Assembly (NCBI RefSeq): GCF_000373265.1
Contig: NZ_KB890765.1
Coordinates: 186,001 to 250,000, forward strand
Direction: 5' to 3'
Length of the DNA stretch: 64,000 bases
Source of the DNA: Pontibacter roseus DSM 17521
Lineage (GTDB): Bacteria; Bacteroidota; Bacteroidia; Cytophagales; Hymenobacteraceae
Shown here: positions 34,493 to 43,303 of the stretch, piece after piece
How positions within the stretch are numbered: the stretch's first letter is position 1
Layout of the letters: every line of letters begins with the position of its first letter
Notes under the pieces: model-generated
Told to the model about the DNA's origin: nothing
Database searches by the model: none
What the model saw: only the letters and a program-made list of their open reading frames with translations
Position numbers and translations under genes: made by a program

Positions 34493-34520
34493 AAAGCCCG
34501 GCCATTTATGGCCGGGCTTT
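34493..34520 (-). terminator. Terminator after the SWFGD gene
   Basis: AAAGCCCGGCCAT and ATGGCCGGGCTTT form a near-perfect stem with a tiny loop, about 64 bp downstream of the SWFGD stop. Confidence 0.8.
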
Positions 34521-34583
34521 CCGGTTGTAAATACTGTGGTGCAGTCTACAGTAATCGGTCTGAGCCAACTGCCTTAGACAGGC

Positions 34584-35519
34584 TTACCACTCGTAGTCTC
34601 TGCGTGAAGAAGAGCCATAGGAGTACGGAGGACCACTGTAGGTGTTACCGTAGCTGGTGTGGCTTCTGTAGCTGCTGTTGTAGTCGCTGTCGTTGTCTCT
34701 ACTGTCGCGCATCTCATCCATTCTTCTTCTGCGCTCAGCTTCTTCATCACCGAACCAGGACTTTACTTCGTCACCGGCGCGGTCAAAGAAGCCGCGGTCA
34801 TGGTTGCTGCTTCTGTCCCAGTCAGAAGAACCGGAACCGTAGTTTGAGGAACCGTAATTGCTGCCTGAACCATAATTGGGCGAGCCATAGGTGCTTCCGG
34901 AGCCGTAGTTGGATGAACCATAGTTACCGCCGGAACCGTAGCTGCTTCCGCTGCCATAGCCAGAGCCATAGCTGGAAGTGCCGTAGCCCGAAGAACCATA
35001 ACCGGTGCCATAGTTAGAGGAACCGCTGCCATAGCCGGAGCCACCGTAATTGGATGGGCTGCTGTAGTTAGACGAGCCGCTGTAGCCGCGATTGGAGGAA
35101 TAGCTGTCGCTGCTGCGGTCGCGCATGTCATCCATTCTTCTTCTGCGTTCAGCATCGTCGTCGCCAAACCAGGACCTTACCTCGTCGGAGCCACGGTCCC
35201 AAGAATCACGGCCACCACTGTGGCGGTTAGAGGAATCCCAGTCGCTGTCGTAGCGTCTGTTGGAGCCTGATGAGCCATAATTGGAATTGCCGGCAGAACG
35301 TCCGTAGGTAGAGGTTGCTCCATAGCCAGATGATTCGTATGCGTCACGGCCTGATCCAAATCCACCGCTTCGGCTGCTGAAGGTACCGCTGCCATATGAA
35401 CCACGGCCGTGGCCTGAAGTACCAAAATTATCAGAATAATAGTTGCGGGCAGAGCCTCTTGTCTCTGACCTGTAATTGTCGTTGTACGGGTTGTAACCCG
35501 AATTTTCATAGCTTCTCAT
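34584..35519 (-). CDS. Gly/Ser/Tyr-rich low-complexity protein with two SWFGD-AERRRRMD motifs
   Basis: The 311-residue protein has no signal peptide or membrane segment. It is low-complexity Gly/Ser/Tyr/Asn/Asp/Arg. By my count 36 residues are Tyr. Residues about 141-232 are dense [G/S]Y[G/S] repeats such as NYGSSNYGSG. Two conserved blocks, SWFGD at 116-120 and 254-258, are each preceded by DEV and followed closely by AERRRRMD and MRD. I recall SWFGD blocks preceding BON domains in Bacteroidetes proteins, but no BON domain is present here. It is monocistronic with its own terminator. The composition resembles eukaryotic FUS-type phase-separating tracts, but that comparison is inference. Function unknown. 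Confidence 0.9.
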   Translation of the reverse strand: MRSYENSGYNPYNDNYRSETRGSARNYYSDNFGTSGHGRGSYGSGTFSSRSGGFGSGRDAYESSGYGATSTYGRSAGNSNYGSSGSNRRYDSDWDSSNRHSGGRDSWDRGSDEVRSWFGDDDAERRRRMDDMRDRSSDSYSSNRGYSGSSNYSSPSNYGGSGYGSGSSNYGTGYGSSGYGTSSYGSGYGSGSSYGSGGNYGSSNYGSGSTYGSPNYGSGSNYGSSNYGSGSSDWDRSSNHDRGFFDRAGDEVKSWFGDEEAERRRRMDEMRDSRDNDSDYNSSYRSHTSYGNTYSGPPYSYGSSSRRDYEW

Positions 35520-36010
35520 AGCGTAAATGGTTTAGGTTTAAAATAGCACTAATGCCGTCATCCTTAACAGGGACAGCGGTTTTTTTTACGGTTCCGGGGG
35601 GTATAGGTTATTTTGATGCCGTGCAAGGGTATGATTTACAGGTATATCCCGCGTCGGAAGCTCAGGTAGTAAATGCTCTCATTATACTAATTGGACGACT
35701 TTCACCACGTATATTAGATAATCATATATAGTATATTGTGTTTATTTAATGATAATAAATATGCGAAGCTTGGCGTTTTTGAACTGATATCAATTTAATA
35801 TGATGTTTTTCAGGCTTTTGTGAATCAAATTGAGTAAAGTTCTTTAAATACAACATCAAGTTTAATTGTACAATTTATTGGTGGCGGCTTTTGTAAATTG
35901 ACACATATTAGTAAATTGCGACCTTCTTGTGCCAGAACTACGGCACTGTTTCTGTTGAAATGGTTAAGCGGGTTGGGGATACACAGGAGTAGTAATCAGC
36001 ACTTGATAAT
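35520..36010. other. AT-rich intergenic region between divergent genes
   Basis: About 490 bp between the SWFGD gene (leftward) and the small lipoprotein gene (rightward). The middle (about 35690-35900) is very AT-rich, with ATTAGATAATCATATATAG and repeated A/T tracts. I see no ORF and no clear consensus promoter. Confidence 0.5.
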
Positions 36011-36412
36011 ATGAAACTAAAAACGATGCTAGCTTCCCTGGCAGCTGTCGCGATGCTGACAGCCTGTGAGGATGTATTTGAGGGAGGGGACCTGAAGCCA
36101 GACGGATCGAAGCCTAGTCTGACCATTGAAAACCCTAAAAACAATCAGGCCCTGACCAAAGAGGCGGGACTGGCCATTAGAGCCACTGCGGTGGACAAGG
36201 ACCTAGTAAAAGAGTTGCAGGTAAGGGTGACAGGCGAGGGCGCCGAGAAGGACTTTTTGAATTTTACGACCTTTCCGAAGCAGAGGATTCTGGAGGTGGA
36301 TACGCTGCTTACCTTGCCAAGCTTGAACCCGGGTAGTTACAAGCTGACAATTAACGTAGTAGACAAACGCACGAACGTTTCTTCGAAAGAAGTGAGCTTT
36401 ACCGTGAAGTAA
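36011..36412 (+). CDS. Small exported lipoprotein with an Ig-like domain
   Basis: The 133-residue protein has a lipobox LTAC with Cys19 as the acylation site (MLASLAAVAMLTAC). The remainder, 'PSLTIENPKNNQALTKEAGLAIRATAVDKDLVKELQVRV' to 'NPGSYKLTINVVDKRTNVSSKEVSFTVK', has the alternating strand pattern of an Ig-like or beta-sandwich domain found in Bacteroidetes lipoproteins of the DUF4625 type. That family assignment is tentative. It faces the periplasm or cell surface. A bidirectional terminator separates it from topB. Confidence 0.75.
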   Translation: MKLKTMLASLAAVAMLTACEDVFEGGDLKPDGSKPSLTIENPKNNQALTKEAGLAIRATAVDKDLVKELQVRVTGEGAEKDFLNFTTFPKQRILEVDTLLTLPSLNPGSYKLTINVVDKRTNVSSKEVSFTVK

Positions 36413-36431
36413 ATCACAAGTAGCTTTAAGC

Positions 36432-36473
36432 AAAAAGCGGGGCGACACCCAATGCGGTGTCGCCCCGCTTTTG
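36432..36473. terminator. Bidirectional terminator between the lipoprotein and topB
   Basis: AAAAGCGGGGCGACACC pairs with GGTGTCGCCCCGCTTTTG around a short loop. T-runs lie on both sides, and the topB stop is 3 bp away. Confidence 0.88.
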
Positions 36474-36475
36474 TT

Positions 36476-38926
36476 TTAATCAAACAGGTATACCACCTGC
36501 CAGTTCTCGTTCAGAGCCAAGGAGGCATCGAAGCTGTTGCCTGTTTTGGCGGAGGTGAACCCCTTTATCTTGGCTGTTTTGCGCTTGGTCAATAGCGTGC
36601 CTATCTGTTTCTCGGAGAGTTGCTTGCCACCCATCTCGAAAGGCACCACGAACTGGCATCCTTCCCGGAAGCGGCTACAGCCATAGGCTGTCTTGCCTTT
36701 GAGCATGCTGCCCTGCTGGCACTTCGGGCACTTGCCAAAAGGGTCTGACGCCGGCGTTTTTTCTATTTTCTCCACCCGCTCCAACACGGCTTGCTTCATA
36801 GTATCTAGCCTCAGGATAGCATCGAAAGCATTTCCCTGTTCATTTTTGAAGCCTCTGATAGTGGGAGTTTTACCTTTGCTTAGCAGCGCCATCACTTGCT
36901 TATCGGTTATCGTCTTGCCCTGTTGCTCAAAGGGTAGTAGAAAGCGGCAGCCTTCCTTGTAGCGGCTGCAACCGTAGGCTTTGGAGCCTTTCAAAATATG
37001 GCCTTCGCTGCAGGCTGGGCAGGTGCCAAGGCCTTTGGCTGGGACCGCATCTGGTGCAGCGGCTTTCGGTGCCTTCGCAGCCGCCTTCGATTTGGCAGTG
37101 GAGGCGGCAGCAGACTCAGGTTGGGCTTCCATAGTGACGGTAGCCTTGTCATACTTGACTTCCTGCACCAAGCTCACCACAAAGTCCTGCAGCTCCTGCA
37201 GAAACGCTTCAGGCTTAAAGTTCCCGCCCTCAATCTGGCGTAGTTTACGCTCCCACTGCCCCGTCATCTCCGCCGATTTCAGCGTCTGGTTCGGGATAAC
37301 GCCAATCAAATCAATACCCATCTGGGTAGGGACAATCTTCTTTTTGTCTTTCCGGATGTACTGCCGCTTGTACAGTGTCTCGATAATGGCGGCGCGGGTG
37401 GAAGGGCGTCCGATGCCGTTCTCCTTCAGTGCCTCCTTCAGTTCTTCGTCGTCCATCTGTCGGCCAGCTGTTTCCATGGCGCGCAGCAGGGTGGCTTCGG
37501 TATATTCCTTGGGCGGGTTGGTCCATTTCTTGTCGAGTAGCGGGGCGTGAGGACCGTGCTCGCCTTTAATGAAGTTGGGCAGGATGCCGGCGGTTTCTTC
37601 CTCCTCTTTGTTTTCCTTACCGGTGCTCTCTAGCTTGATGTCCTCAGCACCATACAGCACGCGCCAGCCCGGCTCCAGAATCTGCTTGCCGCGCACCCGG
37701 AAGGTATAGCCAGCAGACTCGGCCATGACCATGGTGTTGCTTACAATACAATCCGGATAAAAGGCGGCCAGGAAGCGGCGCGTGATGATGTCGTACACAT
37801 CCGCTTCGCGGCCGTATAGGCTGGCCTGCGCGCCGGTAGGGATGATGGCGTGGTGGTCGGTGACTTTGTTGTCGTTGAAGACCTTTTTGCTTTTGCGGAT
37901 TTTGCTTTGCAGCAGCGGCGCCACCTCCTGCTGGTAGTTGCTCAGGCCCTGCAGGATGCCCGGTATTTTCGGGTAGATGTCGTCAGGTAGGAACACGGTG
38001 TCCACACGCGGGTAGGAGACCACTTTCTTCTCATACAGGCTCTGGATGGTTTTGAGCGTCTCATCAGCGGACATGCTGAGCTTGTTGTTGCATTCTATCT
38101 GCAGCGAGGTCAGGTCAAAGAGCTTGGGCGGGCTCTCAGTGCCTTTCTTGGTATCAATGTCGGTGATGGTGAGTTCGGCCTGCTGGATGGCCTCGAGTAT
38201 CTGCTGTCCCTCTTCCTCTTTGTGGAAGCGGCCGTTGGTGCTGGCGAAGGTCGTGTCGCGGTATACCGTCTTGAGCTCCCAGTAAGGCTGCGGCACAAAG
38301 TTGGCGATTTCGTGGTGGCGGTTCACGAGCATAGCCAGGGTAGGGGTCTGCACCCGCCCGATGGAGAGCGTCTGCCGGCCCTGGGCGTACTTGAGCGTGA
38401 AGAGGCGTGTGGCATTCATGCCCAGCAGCCAGTCGCCGATGGCGCGGCTCTTACCCGCCTGATAGAGGGAGTCGAATTCAGAACCCTCCCGCAGCCGGGC
38501 AAAACCCTGCCGGATGGCGTCTTCGGTGAGGGAGGATATCCAGAGGCGCTTGAAAGGCCGGCGGTAATTGGCCTCTGTGAGTACCCAGCGCTGAATCACT
38601 TCCCCTTCCTGCCCGGCATCACCGCAGTTGATGACCTCCTCTGCATTTTCAAGTAGTTTCTTTATTATGTTAAACTGTTGCTTGACACCCTTGTCCTCTA
38701 ATAGCTTGATGCCATACCTATCGGGAAGCATGGGCAGGTCGTACATACTCCAGCGCTTCCATTGTGGGTTGTAGTCGTCCGGCTCGCGCAACTGGCAGAA
38801 GTGCCCGAAGGTCCAGGTGACCTGGTAGCCATTGCCTTCGTAGTAGCCGTCCTTCTTGGTTCTAGCTCCAAGGACCATGGCTATCTCACGGGCGACACTC
38901 GGTTTCTCGGCTATGCAGACTTTCAA
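36476..38926 (-). CDS. topB: DNA topoisomerase III (type IA)
   Basis: The most plausible start is a TTG at 38926 giving LKVCIAEKPSVAREIA; the family begins with exactly this Toprim strand and no ATG is available there. That gives about 816 residues. The Toprim domain (VITCGDAGQEGE-type acidic site) is followed by the type IA core with QTPTLAML. The catalytic-region Tyr is in VSYPRVDTVF about 300 residues in. The C-terminus has two Cys4 modules: CPACSEG...CSRYKEGC and CPKCQQG...CSRFREGC. TopB decatenates and resolves replication or recombination intermediates. An iterated word, CCTATACC, lies immediately before the TTG. Confidence 0.93.
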   Translation of the reverse strand: MKVCIAEKPSVAREIAMVLGARTKKDGYYEGNGYQVTWTFGHFCQLREPDDYNPQWKRWSMYDLPMLPDRYGIKLLEDKGVKQQFNIIKKLLENAEEVINCGDAGQEGEVIQRWVLTEANYRRPFKRLWISSLTEDAIRQGFARLREGSEFDSLYQAGKSRAIGDWLLGMNATRLFTLKYAQGRQTLSIGRVQTPTLAMLVNRHHEIANFVPQPYWELKTVYRDTTFASTNGRFHKEEEGQQILEAIQQAELTITDIDTKKGTESPPKLFDLTSLQIECNNKLSMSADETLKTIQSLYEKKVVSYPRVDTVFLPDDIYPKIPGILQGLSNYQQEVAPLLQSKIRKSKKVFNDNKVTDHHAIIPTGAQASLYGREADVYDIITRRFLAAFYPDCIVSNTMVMAESAGYTFRVRGKQILEPGWRVLYGAEDIKLESTGKENKEEEETAGILPNFIKGEHGPHAPLLDKKWTNPPKEYTEATLLRAMETAGRQMDDEELKEALKENGIGRPSTRAAIIETLYKRQYIRKDKKKIVPTQMGIDLIGVIPNQTLKSAEMTGQWERKLRQIEGGNFKPEAFLQELQDFVVSLVQEVKYDKATVTMEAQPESAAASTAKSKAAAKAPKAAAPDAVPAKGLGTCPACSEGHILKGSKAYGCSRYKEGCRFLLPFEQQGKTITDKQVMALLSKGKTPTIRGFKNEQGNAFDAILRLDTMKQAVLERVEKIEKTPASDPFGKCPKCQQGSMLKGKTAYGCSRFREGCQFVVPFEMGGKQLSEKQIGTLLTKRKTAKIKGFTSAKTGNSFDASLALNENWQVVYLFD

Positions 38927-39102
38927 GGTATAGGTGGTTTTAAGAGTTAGGCTAACATTCAAAATTACGCTTTTTGGACCGGATTTCCGAACAAATAGCA
39001 GGAGGGATGCGGCGCAGTGGCCGTCTTGAAGACAGGTATATCCTTCAACTTGCGCCTGCCGTAGGTATAGCATTACCACCAGGCATTCCTATACCTAAGC
39101 AA

Positions 39103-39324
39103 ATGCAGCCACTCGGGAAATACATTGTGATTATAGGCGTGGTCATCATCGTGATTGGCCTGATATTCTGGCTGGCCGGGGACAAACTGGGCTGGTTCGG
39201 CAATCTGCCCGGAGACATCCGGGTGGAGCGGAAAAACTTCCGATTCTACATGCCTATCACGAGCATGATTCTGGTGAGTATCCTGCTCTCGCTGCTGCTG
39301 TGGGTGTTCCGGCGTTTGTTCTAG
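39103..39324 (+). CDS. DUF2905 small membrane protein
   Basis: I start at ATG 39103 (MQPLGKYIVIIGVVIIVIG), giving 73 residues. An earlier reading frame adds non-conserved residues. Two membrane helices (VIIGVVIIVIGLIFWLAG and MILVSILLSLLLWVF) flank the hallmark GWFGNLPGDIRVERKNFRFYMP. DUF2905 is widespread and of unknown function. The gene diverges from topB, about 176 bp apart. Confidence 0.92.
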   Translation: MQPLGKYIVIIGVVIIVIGLIFWLAGDKLGWFGNLPGDIRVERKNFRFYMPITSMILVSILLSLLLWVFRRLF

Positions 39325-39383
39325 GTATAGCTTTCCGCTTTGCCTGCGCTTTCTTAACTTGCGCCCCATAAACCAACAAGCCA

Positions 39384-39470
39384 ATGCCCCGGAAACCCAG
39401 GCTGCACAAAGACGTCATCGCCATCCTGACCATGTGCCTTGTTTTCCTGCTGCTTTGGCTTTTCTTCTGA
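39384..39470 (+). CDS. Possible 28-residue membrane miniprotein
   Basis: MPRKPRLHKDVI then AILTMCLVFLLLWLFF, ending in TGA at 39468-39470. It has a positively charged N-terminus and one hydrophobic helix, a plausible micro membrane protein. It lies 9 bp upstream of the YdcF start on the same strand, and TAACTTGC about 30 bp before could be the -7 box. Short ORFs arise by chance, so this is tentative. Confidence 0.4.
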   Translation: MPRKPRLHKDVIAILTMCLVFLLLWLFF

Positions 39471-39479
39471 TACAGCCTC

Positions 39480-40244
39480 ATGTTTTTTGTGCTCTCCAAA
39501 GTGTTGCAATACCTCCTGATGCCCATCCTCTGGATTGTGGTGTTGCTACTGCTGGCTATCTTTCTCAAGTCCGCCCGAGTCAGGCGAGTATACCTGGTTT
39601 CAGCTACGGTCTTGCTGTTGCTGTTCTCCAATCCCTTTCTGGCTAACCTCACCATGCGTGCCTGGGAATACTCGCCTGTACCCGTGACGGAGGTGTCTGA
39701 CTACGACGTGGCCATCATCCTGACCGGGGTGACGAGCTGGAACAGCCTGGCGCCCGATAGAATCCATACCCACAAGGGAGCAGACCGCTTTTTGCACCCG
39801 CTGCAGCTCTATCGCCTGGGCAAGGTGGAGAAGTTTCTGATAACGGGCGGAACAGGTACGATTGCGATGGACCGAAGGCCGGAGGCGGAAATGCTGAAGG
39901 AGATTCTGCTGCAGGCTGGCGTGCCGGAGGACGATATCATCACCGAGACCCGTAGCATGAACACGCGCGAAAACGCCATCTACACGGCGGAACTGCTGCA
40001 AAAATACCCGCAGTTCGAGCGCAGGCTGCTGGTGACCTCCGCCTTCCACATGCGCCGCGCCAAGGCCTGTTTCGACAAAGCGGGCGTCGATACCCATACC
40101 TTCCCGGCAGACTTCTACGGCAGTGAGGTCCGCTATACCCCCGATGAACTGTTTATTCCCAATGCCGATGCCTTCCGGCTCTGGCACCGCATCATCCATG
40201 AGATATTCGGGTATGTGGTGTACAAGGTGGTGGGGTATGCTTAG
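39480..40244 (+). CDS. YdcF-family (DUF218) membrane protein
   Basis: The 254-residue protein has two N-terminal membrane helices, then a DUF218 domain: 'DYDVAIILTGVTSWN', 'YRLGKVEKFLITGGTG', 'EAEMLKEILLQAGVPEDDIITETRSMNTRENAIYTAELL', 'RLLVTSAFHMRRAKACF' and 'TFPADFYG'. Members include SanA- and ElyC-like envelope proteins linked to envelope integrity; biochemistry is mostly unknown. It ends 3 bp before the stop of the convergent aldehyde dehydrogenase. A small upstream ORF may be its partner. Confidence 0.9.
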   Translation: MFFVLSKVLQYLLMPILWIVVLLLLAIFLKSARVRRVYLVSATVLLLLFSNPFLANLTMRAWEYSPVPVTEVSDYDVAIILTGVTSWNSLAPDRIHTHKGADRFLHPLQLYRLGKVEKFLITGGTGTIAMDRRPEAEMLKEILLQAGVPEDDIITETRSMNTRENAIYTAELLQKYPQFERRLLVTSAFHMRRAKACFDKAGVDTHTFPADFYGSEVRYTPDELFIPNADAFRLWHRIIHEIFGYVVYKVVGYA

Positions 40245-40247
40245 GGG

Positions 40248-41612
40248 TTACCCCACCCAGATGCTCTTCTGGTTGGTGAACTCCCGGATGCCGATGTAGG
40301 AGAGCTCCCGTCCGTAGCCTGACTTCTTGATGCCACCGAAAGGCATTTCGGGAGAGGAGGCTACCATGGCATTGACAAACACCGCCCCTGACTCCACCTG
40401 CCGTGCCACGCGCAGGCCGCGTTCCTTGTCCCGGGTCCAGACGGTGCCGGCGAGGCCATAGCGGTGGTCGTTGGCGATGCGGATGGCTTCCTGCTCGTCC
40501 TTCACCACAAACACGATAGCCACCGGACCAAAGAGTTCATCCTCGTAGGCGGGCATGCCAGGCTTCACGTTTTTGATAATCATGGGTTTGAAATAGGCGG
40601 AGTCCTTGCCCTCACGCCCGCCTTCCAGCACCACCTGCGCGCCTTTGTCTACCGATTCCTGCACCTGCTTTTCGAGCTCCTCGGCCAGGTCCTTGCGGGC
40701 CAGCGGGCCGTAGTCGCAGTCGTCCTGCAGGGGGTCTCCAATTTTGAGGGCCTGCATCTTCTCCTTCATCTTGTCCAGAAAGGCGTCGGCTATACCTTCC
40801 ACCACGATGAAGCGCTTGGCCGCGATGCAACTTTGGCCTGTGTTCACCATGCGGGACTTCACGGCCGTCGTGGAAGCTTCTTCTATATCGGCATCTTCGA
40901 GTACGATGAAAGGGTCGCTGCCGCCTAGTTCCAGCACCGTCTTCTTGATTTCGCTACCGGCTTTCTCCGCCACCTTGGAGCCCGCTCCTTCGCTGCCGGT
41001 CAGCGTCACGGCCTTCACATAGTCGCTTTCAATGATGGCGTCCACCGCCTTCGACTCCACCAGCAGCGTTTGAAATATATTGTCAGGAAAGCCGGATTTG
41101 CGGATGATTTCTTCGATGGCCAGTGCGCATTGCGGCACGTTGGAGGCATGTTTCAATACGCCCACATTGCCCGCCATGAGGGCGGGGGCCAGGAAACGGA
41201 ACACCTGCCAGAACGGGAAATTCCAGGGCATCACGGCCAGCACCACGCCCAGCGGCTGGTAGGCGATGAGGCTACGGCTCGCGCCCGATTCCACCTCCTC
41301 GTCCTTCAGGAAGTCAGCGGCATGCTCAGCGTAGTAGTGGCATACCTTGGCGCATTTCTTCACCTCAGTGATGGCGTCTTTCAGCGGCTTGCCCATCTCC
41401 AGCGTGATGATGCGGCCATACCTTTCGGCCTCCTGCTCCAGCAGTTCCGCGCAACGCGTCATGTGGCGCGCACGTTCCTCAAAGCCAGTGTTCTTCCAGG
41501 TATGGAAAGCGGTATCAGCGGTCTTCAGTTTCTGCTCCACTTCGGCTGTAGTATGGGACTCAAAGGTTTTGATGACTTCGTTGGTGGCAGGGTTTATCGT
41601 CTGTATCGGCAT
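40248..41612 (-). CDS. NAD(P)-dependent aldehyde dehydrogenase (succinate-semialdehyde type)
   Basis: From ATG 41612 (MPIQTINPATNEVIKTF) the enzyme is 454 residues. Family motifs are 'PWNFPFWQVFR', 'LTGSEGAGSKVAEKAG', 'VLELGGSDPFIV' with the general-base Glu, and catalytic Cys in NTGQSCIAAKRF. The C-terminus ends 'EMPFGGIKKSGYGRELS.IGIREFTNQKS'. The pattern fits succinate-semialdehyde dehydrogenase (GabD-like), but broad ALDH substrate ranges make this uncertain. It diverges from the arsenosugar operon with about 270 bp between the starts. Confidence 0.92.
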   Translation of the reverse strand: MPIQTINPATNEVIKTFESHTTAEVEQKLKTADTAFHTWKNTGFEERARHMTRCAELLEQEAERYGRIITLEMGKPLKDAITEVKKCAKVCHYYAEHAADFLKDEEVESGASRSLIAYQPLGVVLAVMPWNFPFWQVFRFLAPALMAGNVGVLKHASNVPQCALAIEEIIRKSGFPDNIFQTLLVESKAVDAIIESDYVKAVTLTGSEGAGSKVAEKAGSEIKKTVLELGGSDPFIVLEDADIEEASTTAVKSRMVNTGQSCIAAKRFIVVEGIADAFLDKMKEKMQALKIGDPLQDDCDYGPLARKDLAEELEKQVQESVDKGAQVVLEGGREGKDSAYFKPMIIKNVKPGMPAYEDELFGPVAIVFVVKDEQEAIRIANDHRYGLAGTVWTRDKERGLRVARQVESGAVFVNAMVASSPEMPFGGIKKSGYGRELSYIGIREFTNQKSIWVG

Positions 41613-41881
41613 GTTCTTCTTTTGCTTGGGATATGGTGTAAATATACGCAAGGCGGGTGAATGGGTGCCGTTGCCACAATCCTTCTCGTGATTTGCGGGT
41701 GGCAGCAGGTATGGCAGGAGACGGCCCATACCTTGTTTGGCTGTTCCTTTGGCGGATTATGCCTAAATTGCCTCTGGAGCAAAACAGTCGGCAAGTCTGG
41801 GCTGTTACCTGTTCAATGGCGACCAATGACGTATACCTATAGAGCGTTCTGCCACAAACTCACTTGACAAGAATAAATCGT

Positions 41882-42217
41882 ATGGAAACTACTTATTACA
41901 ATCCCGCTGACCTGAAAAAATTCGGCAACATATCCGAGCTGCAGCCAGAGCTGGGCCGCAAGTTCTTCGATTACTATGGCGAAGTGTTCAAGGAAGGCGC
42001 TTTGACGGAGCGCGAGAAGGCGCTCATTGCCCTGGCCGTGTCCCACGCCGTACAGTGCCCGTATTGCATTGACGCTTATACCTCCGACTGCCTGGAAAAA
42101 GGGGCCGACGAGAACCAGATGATGGAAGCCGTACACGTGGCCGCGGCCATCAAAGGCGGCGCAGCACTCGTGCACGGGGTGCAGATGATGAACAAAATCA
42201 AAGAGCTGACGATGTAA
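41882..42217 (+). CDS. Arsenosugar biosynthesis-associated peroxidase-like protein (CMD family)
   Basis: The 111-residue protein has a carboxymuconolactone-decarboxylase/AhpD-like fold: helices 'ELGRKFFDYYGEVFKEGALTEREKALIALAVSHAVQ', the redox pair CPYC with Cys59 and Cys62 ahead of IDAYT, then 'EAVHVAAAIKGGAALVHGVQMM'. It matches the small CMD protein usually paired with ArsS. It starts the operon; ArsS follows 2 bp after its stop. A TTG upstream gives a longer version, but ATG 41882 is conserved in form. Confidence 0.9.
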   Translation: METTYYNPADLKKFGNISELQPELGRKFFDYYGEVFKEGALTEREKALIALAVSHAVQCPYCIDAYTSDCLEKGADENQMMEAVHVAAAIKGGAALVHGVQMMNKIKELTM

Positions 42218-42219
42218 GG

Positions 42220-43287
42220 ATGGGTATACCTGTTAAATCACTGAAGGCGCAGCACCACCTGTTCGCGGACCCCACCTACCAGCTGGAGGTGCTTCGACAT
42301 GCCGGGCTGGAGGAGGAGTTCCCGCCCTTCGCTGTCCGCCTGCAGGAGCATGGGCTATACCCGCTGCGACCCACCGGCACCACCATCCTGCAGATAAACC
42401 TGGGCAAGATGTGCAACCAGACCTGCCGCCATTGCCACGTGGATGCCGGACCCGACCGCAAGGAAATCATGACCCGCGACACCATGCAGTTGTGCCTGGA
42501 CGCTCTGGCCAAAGCCCCTCACATCGCTACGGTGGATTTGACAGGCGGCGCGCCGGAGATGAACCCGGATTTTCGTTGGTTCGTGGAGCAGCTGTATCCT
42601 CTGGGAAGGCAGATTATCGTGCGCTGCAACCTCACCATCATCCTGGCGAACAAAAAATACCACGACCTGCCGCTTTTCTTCAAGGAGCACGGCGTGCAGG
42701 TGGTGTCGTCGCTGCCTTATTTTTCCGCTTCCCGCACCGATGCCCAGCGCGGCGGTGGGGTGTTCGAAAAATCCATCAAAGCCCTGCAGCTGCTCAACGA
42801 GGTGGGGTATGGCCAGGCAGGCAGCGGCCTGCAGCTGGACCTGGTCTACAACCCGTCCGGTGCTTTTCTGCCGGCAAGCCAGAAATCATTGGAGGCGGAG
42901 TTCAAGCGACGGTTGCTGAGCGGGTATGGCATCGTGTTCAACAACCTGTTCTGCATCACCAACCTGCCCGTGAGCCGCTACCTCGATTACCTGGTGGAGA
43001 GCGACAACTATGGCAGCTACATGGAAAAGCTGGTAAATGCCTTCAACCCGGTGGCGGCCGCTGGTGTGATGTGCCGCAACACGGTATCCGTGGGTTGGGA
43101 TGGCCTCCTGTATGACTGTGACTTCAACCAGATGCTGGAGCTGAAGGTGGCACCCAGTGCCCCGCGGCACATCCGGGATTTTGACCTGCAGCGGCTCGAC
43201 GAACGTGCCATCGTGCTCAACCAGCATTGTTACGGCTGCACGGCCGGCGCAGGCTCCAGCTGCGGCGGCGAAACGGCGGGGAAGTAA
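42220..43287 (+). CDS. arsS: Arsenosugar biosynthesis radical SAM enzyme ArsS
   Basis: The 355-residue enzyme has the radical SAM cluster C65NQTCRHC (Cys65, Cys69, Cys72) after a strand 'TTILQINLGKMC'. The radical SAM core continues with LTGGAPEMNPDFRWFVEQL and IIVRCNLTII. The C-terminal DUF3641 domain bears Cys-rich CYGCTAGAGSSCGG, a possible auxiliary metal site. ArsS is proposed to install the 5'-deoxyadenosyl group on dimethylarsinate en route to arsenosugars. The position 2 bp after a CMD gene and the following GT confirm the assignment. No arsM is visible in this window. Confidence 0.95.
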   Translation: MGIPVKSLKAQHHLFADPTYQLEVLRHAGLEEEFPPFAVRLQEHGLYPLRPTGTTILQINLGKMCNQTCRHCHVDAGPDRKEIMTRDTMQLCLDALAKAPHIATVDLTGGAPEMNPDFRWFVEQLYPLGRQIIVRCNLTIILANKKYHDLPLFFKEHGVQVVSSLPYFSASRTDAQRGGGVFEKSIKALQLLNEVGYGQAGSGLQLDLVYNPSGAFLPASQKSLEAEFKRRLLSGYGIVFNNLFCITNLPVSRYLDYLVESDNYGSYMEKLVNAFNPVAAAGVMCRNTVSVGWDGLLYDCDFNQMLELKVAPSAPRHIRDFDLQRLDERAIVLNQHCYGCTAGAGSSCGGETAGK

Positions 43288-43303
43288 ACTATACCTAAGA
43301 CAA

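Noticed and set aside
34388..35017. Cys/Arg-rich open frame opposite the SWFGD gene
   Set aside because: Its Cys and Ser richness is a mirror of the [G/S]Y[G/S] repeat codons; no credible start.
41864..41881. TTG start for the CMD protein giving six extra residues
   Set aside because: The ATG at 41882 is followed by the conserved METTYYNP-type start, and nothing supports the longer form.
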